Shown here in pieces: positions 60,999 to 64,000 of a stretch of 64,000 bases of DNA. The position numbers and the translations under genes were made by a program. The notes under the pieces were generated by a model that did not search any database, had not been told where the DNA came from, and was given only the letters and a program-made list of their open reading frames with translations. Each line of letters opens with the position of its first letter. Position 1 is the first letter of the stretch. The stretch is from Bradyrhizobium barranii subsp. barranii (GTDB lineage: Bacteria; Pseudomonadota; Alphaproteobacteria; Rhizobiales; Xanthobacteraceae): contig NZ_CP086136.1 in NCBI RefSeq assembly GCF_017565645.3, forward strand, positions 8,477,501 through 8,541,500. The letters are read 5' to 3'.

Positions 60999-62415
60999 TC
61001 ACGCCGTCAGCAATGGCCTCAACTTGCCGACGTCGTCAAGCCGTTCGAGATTGCCGATCTGGTAGATCAGCTTCTCGGCCCTGTCGCTGCCCAATACGGG
61101 TGCAATCAGATCCCGTGTCTTGGCCGCCACTGTCTCCGTACTCAGCGGATTCTCCTTGGTGCCCGGCGGATATTTCGTGAAGTGCTCGACCTTCTTGCCA
61201 TCGGTCAATGTCACCTCGACGACAGCACCACGCGGCGCTGCCGGGTCCATCAGTGCCTTGTCGCCGGCCAGCGTCACCTTGGCGCGTTGCTCCAGGATTT
61301 GTGGATCATGCATCAACGCGACGTCGTGACTGTCGTTGAACGACACGGCGCCCTTGACCAGCGCGACAGCCACGAGATGCTGGCAGTTGACGTCTGGCAC
61401 CCATCGCATCGGTCGGCAGCTTGACCAGGATGCTACGCACGTTATCTGGCGCGAGGCTGTGCCGCTTGCGCAACGTCAGCATCGCATCCAGCGGCGACTG
61501 GATGGGATAGCCGACCGAGAAGGTCTTGATTGCCGTCTCCGTGACATAGAAGCGCTTGCCGAGATCCTTCACCATCTCCTCCGGCTTCGGATCGGTCGAC
61601 AGCGCGATGAAGAGATTGTGGGTGCCATCGAGCACGTCGTCGACGCCGGTGAGGCCTGCTTTCACCATGTCGACCGCCATGACGCCGTTGCGGGCCCCCA
61701 TGCCGGCGAAGTCGAACGCCTTCTCGATGTGATCGTGATCCTTCACCCAGCTCCACAGGCCGGACACCTGCTGCGACGAGTAGGAGATCGCGTAGCGCAT
61801 TCCCTTTTCATCGAGCCGCGCCAGCGATGCGGCGGCCCCGAGCGCGCCAAACGTCGAGGACGTCCCTTCGGCACTTCGATGCGAACCGCGGACGAGGTCG
61901 GGACCCAGAGCGAACAGCAGCCGGCAGGTCAGGTCGTAGCCGAGCGCGACGGCGCGAATGACGTCCTGTCCACTGCGATGCTCGCGCTCACCAATAGCGA
62001 GGGCGGCGGGCACAACCGAGCATCCCGGATGCGCCTTGGTGACGGGCTCGAAATCGTCGGTCTCGTCGGCATGTCCACACATGGCGTTGGCCAACGCCGC
62101 GTTGACCGCCGTGGTGCGGAAATCGGAACCGATCACGGATGCCTGCTCATCACCGCCGAGCGTGCGAACATATTTCAATGCCATCTCGCCCGGCCGCATG
62201 CGCGAGCCCGACACCATCGCACCGAGCGTGTCGAGAATGCGATGCTTGCATTCGAGCATGACTTGTGCGGGCAGTTCCTGATCGCGCGCGACGACCATGT
62301 AGTGGGCAAGGCGCTCCGTCACGCCTGGACCTTCGGCGAGAGCCGCACGGCCGCCGGTGGCGACCAAGGCGGCAACCGAACCGGCGGACTGCAGGAAACG
62401 GCGGCGTGACGGCAT
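60999..62415 (-). pseudogene. MmgE/PrpD family protein with Tat signal, frameshifted near the C-terminus
   Basis: The gene starts at ATG 62415 (GGAGGAG upstream) with a canonical twin-arginine signal, MPSRRRFLQSAGSVAALVAT. The MmgE/PrpD fold follows (CKHRILDTLGAMVSG, NAMCGHADETDDF, YSSQQVSGLWSW). After LVKLPTD at about 61408-61419 the frame is lost; the family sequence resumes in another frame at PDVNCQHLVAVALVKG and runs to the stop at 60999. Compared with the neighbouring paralogue, about six residues are missing at the junction, which suggests a small deletion rather than a homopolymer error. Probably inactive or C-terminally truncated. Confidence 0.82.
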
Positions 62416-62432
62416 GCTGTTCTCCTCCGCGG

Positions 62433-63887
62433 TCAGGTTGCGACCGACATCCTTGCGATCTCCGCCGCGTTCGGCAGGTTCTCGACATTCCAGCAGGCGT
62501 CCATCACGCGCCGGATCGTCGCAGCAGGGATGATACCCTCTGCAAGGTCCGAGAATTTGGTTTCGAGCTGCTTGTCCGTCATCGGCACCTCGACGCTGCC
62601 GATCGCATGCTCGATGTAGCGGTTGAGCTTGCGGCCGTCCTTGAGCACGATGGTGAGATCGACCTGCTCCGGCTTGATGCCTGATGTTATGACCGGGTTC
62701 ACCTTGCCGCGCAGCGCGACGACCGTCGGATCGGTCACGGCCCGGTCACTGAACTGCTTCTCGCCGCCAGCGCCCTCGACGATCGCCACCGCGACCGCGT
62801 GATAGATGCTGAACTTGCCTTCGAGGCCCGCCTTCGGCGTCTTCTTGCCGGTGAGTTCCAGCACCAGCGGATGGACCTTGAGGTCGACGCGCTCGATCTG
62901 GTCCGCAGTCACCTTGCTCCCGTTGCGGAGCTGGATCGCGGCGTCGATCGCCGGGTGCATGACGATGCCGCAGGCGAATGGCTTGTAGGTATTGAGCGCG
63001 GCCTCATAGCGTTTGCCGAGGTCGCCCAGGATCTCGTTGTAGTCCTGCTTGGTGCTGATGGTGTTGGCCCAGCCGCGCTTGGCCTCGATCATGGCGTCGG
63101 ACGAGGTGAAATTCTTCGAGGCCAGGATCGCCGCGAAAATGCCGCTTGATGCGGCACGGCCTGGATTGAAGCTCTTGTTCATCGAGCCGAAGGATTCGCG
63201 CAGGCCCACCGGCTGCGAGGCGGCAAGGCCGAGCGCCCATGTCATCTGCTGCTCGTTCAGCTTCAACAGCTTGCCGACGGCCGCAGCCGAGCCGAACACA
63301 CCGGCGGTGCCGGTGATGTGCCAGCCGACATCGTAATGGTTCGGATAGACCGAGTTGCCGATCCGGCACTCGGTCTCGACGCCGAGCACCAGCGCGTTCA
63401 GGAATTCCTTGCCCGATACCGGCTGCATTTCCGACAGCGCGAGAATGGCCGAGGCAACGGGACCGGCAGGATGGATGATCGTCTTCAGGTGGGTGTCGTC
63501 ATAGTCGAAGATATGGCTCGACACGCCGTTGATGAAGGCCGCGTTCATGATGTCGAACCGCTCGCGCCGCCCGAACAGCGAGGCCTGCTGCGGCCCGGAG
63601 AACGGACCGAGCGCGGAGACCGCGACATCGACCGTCTCGTGATGCGATCCGCCGATGGCGACGCCGACCCAGTTCAGCAGCGAGCGCACACCTTCTTTCC
63701 GGACATTGGCCGGCAGGTCTTCGTATTTCGCGGTCACGAGATAATGCGCCAGCGCACGCGTCACCTCCTTGGGTGGCGCTGCTGCGGGAGCTGCGGTGGG
63801 TGCCTGCGCGAATGCCGCGTTGGCGCCGACAGTGGCAAGCGGCAGTGCGGCCGCCGCCTGGAGCAGGGTCCTGCGATCAGTGTGCAT
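62433..63887 (-). CDS. MmgE/PrpD family protein with Tat-like signal peptide
   Basis: 484 residues from the ATG at 63887, preceded by AAGGAGG. The N-terminus MHTDRRTLLQAAAALPLATV carries a DRRTLLQ twin-arginine motif and ends in ANAAFA-QA, so export is predicted. The two-domain MmgE/PrpD fold is complete (GVRSLLNWVGVAIGGS, NGVSSHIFDYDDTHLKT, HITGTAGVFGSAAAVGKLL). Family members include 2-methylcitrate dehydratase, cis-aconitate decarboxylase and iminodisuccinate epimerase, all cytoplasmic. Its start overlaps the end of the PdxA-like gene. Confidence 0.9.
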   Translation of the reverse strand: MHTDRRTLLQAAAALPLATVGANAAFAQAPTAAPAAAPPKEVTRALAHYLVTAKYEDLPANVRKEGVRSLLNWVGVAIGGSHHETVDVAVSALGPFSGPQQASLFGRRERFDIMNAAFINGVSSHIFDYDDTHLKTIIHPAGPVASAILALSEMQPVSGKEFLNALVLGVETECRIGNSVYPNHYDVGWHITGTAGVFGSAAAVGKLLKLNEQQMTWALGLAASQPVGLRESFGSMNKSFNPGRAASSGIFAAILASKNFTSSDAMIEAKRGWANTISTKQDYNEILGDLGKRYEAALNTYKPFACGIVMHPAIDAAIQLRNGSKVTADQIERVDLKVHPLVLELTGKKTPKAGLEGKFSIYHAVAVAIVEGAGGEKQFSDRAVTDPTVVALRGKVNPVITSGIKPEQVDLTIVLKDGRKLNRYIEHAIGSVEVPMTDKQLETKFSDLAEGIIPAATIRRVMDACWNVENLPNAAEIARMSVAT

Positions 63888-64000
63888 AGGCAGCCTCCTT
63901 GACCTTGATCGATACCAGTTGTGCCGCGAGCCGCACCGCGCTTTCGAGCGCACCGGTCTTGGCGACGCCCGTGCCGACGATATCGAACGCGGTGCCGTGC
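63877..64000 (-). CDS. PdxA-family dehydrogenase (C-terminal 41 residues; truncated by window edge)
   Basis: The frame entering from the right edge reads HGTAFDIVGTGVAKTGALES then AVRLAAQLV... to a TGA at 63877-63879. HGTA(F/L)D.(V/A)GTG is the conserved metal/substrate-binding C-terminus of 4-hydroxythreonine-4-phosphate dehydrogenase. Next to catabolic genes and away from vitamin B6 genes it may be a PdxA2-type enzyme acting on a sugar-acid phosphate. It overlaps the next start by 11 bases, so it heads or continues the same operon. Confidence 0.82.
   Translation of the reverse strand, partial: HGTAFDIVGTGVAKTGALESAVRLAAQLVSIKVKEAAYAH

Overview
The window is GC-rich, densely coded alphaproteobacterial DNA. 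Gene content, codon use and two families of dispersed palindromes point to Bradyrhizobium or a close relative. This is an inference from recognised families, not a database match. I see no tRNA, rRNA, CRISPR array, transposase or phage gene.

Layout. (1) 1-2.0 kb: the N-terminal part of a PrkA-type serine protein kinase, running off the left edge, and a small membrane protein. (2) 2.3-9.8 kb: an oxidative pentose-phosphate / Entner-Doudoroff entry operon (fused transaldolase-glucose-6-phosphate isomerase, gnd, zwf, pgl, gluconokinase, HAD phosphatase). (3) 9.9-27.9 kb: an alpha-glucan/trehalose block. A GH15 enzyme and malQ lie on the minus strand; divergent from them is a six-gene operon: GlgE-like protein, TreS-maltokinase fusion, glgB, glgX, treZ, treY. 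All the GH13/GH77 enzymes keep their catalytic residues except the GlgE-like protein, which has lost its general acid/base, the invariant arginine and the phosphate-binding segment. (4) 27.9-32.5 kb: a PHA-system protein, a DUF3309-like peptide, and the divergent NHEJ pair ligD/ku, with dispersed palindromes.

(5) 32.5-40.8 kb: a complete Kdp potassium system on the minus strand. It is preceded by three consecutive very small membrane-peptide genes, one of which is kdpF. (6) 41.2-44.7 kb: an accessory cassette of small, mostly unrecognised genes. It includes two paralogues of a short domain with an FIGRN...WVA signature, a DapA-fold protein lacking the Schiff-base lysine, and two tiny coupled transmembrane peptides. 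(7) 44.8-47.1 kb: upp and an acyl-CoA ligase.

(8) 47.1-56.0 kb: two divergent CoA-catabolic operons. Leftward are a TRAP dicarboxylate transporter, an acyl-CoA dehydrogenase and a frameshifted CoA-hydrolase/transferase. Rightward are a class III CoA-transferase, a MaoC hydratase, a CitE-like lyase and an IclR regulator. The shared intergenic region holds two pairs of a repeated 7-bp element, each pair spaced 21 bp, with the pairs 80 bp apart. Together the genes could import, activate, oxidise, hydrate and cleave a branched C4-C5 dicarboxylate.

(9) 56.0-64.0 kb: a leftward catabolic cluster: PdxA-like (partial), two MmgE/PrpD proteins (one frameshifted), a TctC binding protein, an SDR, an alpha/beta-hydrolase, a fumarylacetoacetate-hydrolase-family protein and a solute-binding protein. 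Three normally cytoplasmic enzyme types carry twin-arginine signal peptides, while the SDR and the hydrolase lack canonical catalytic residues. This cluster and the degenerate GlgE are the best candidates for undescribed biology here.
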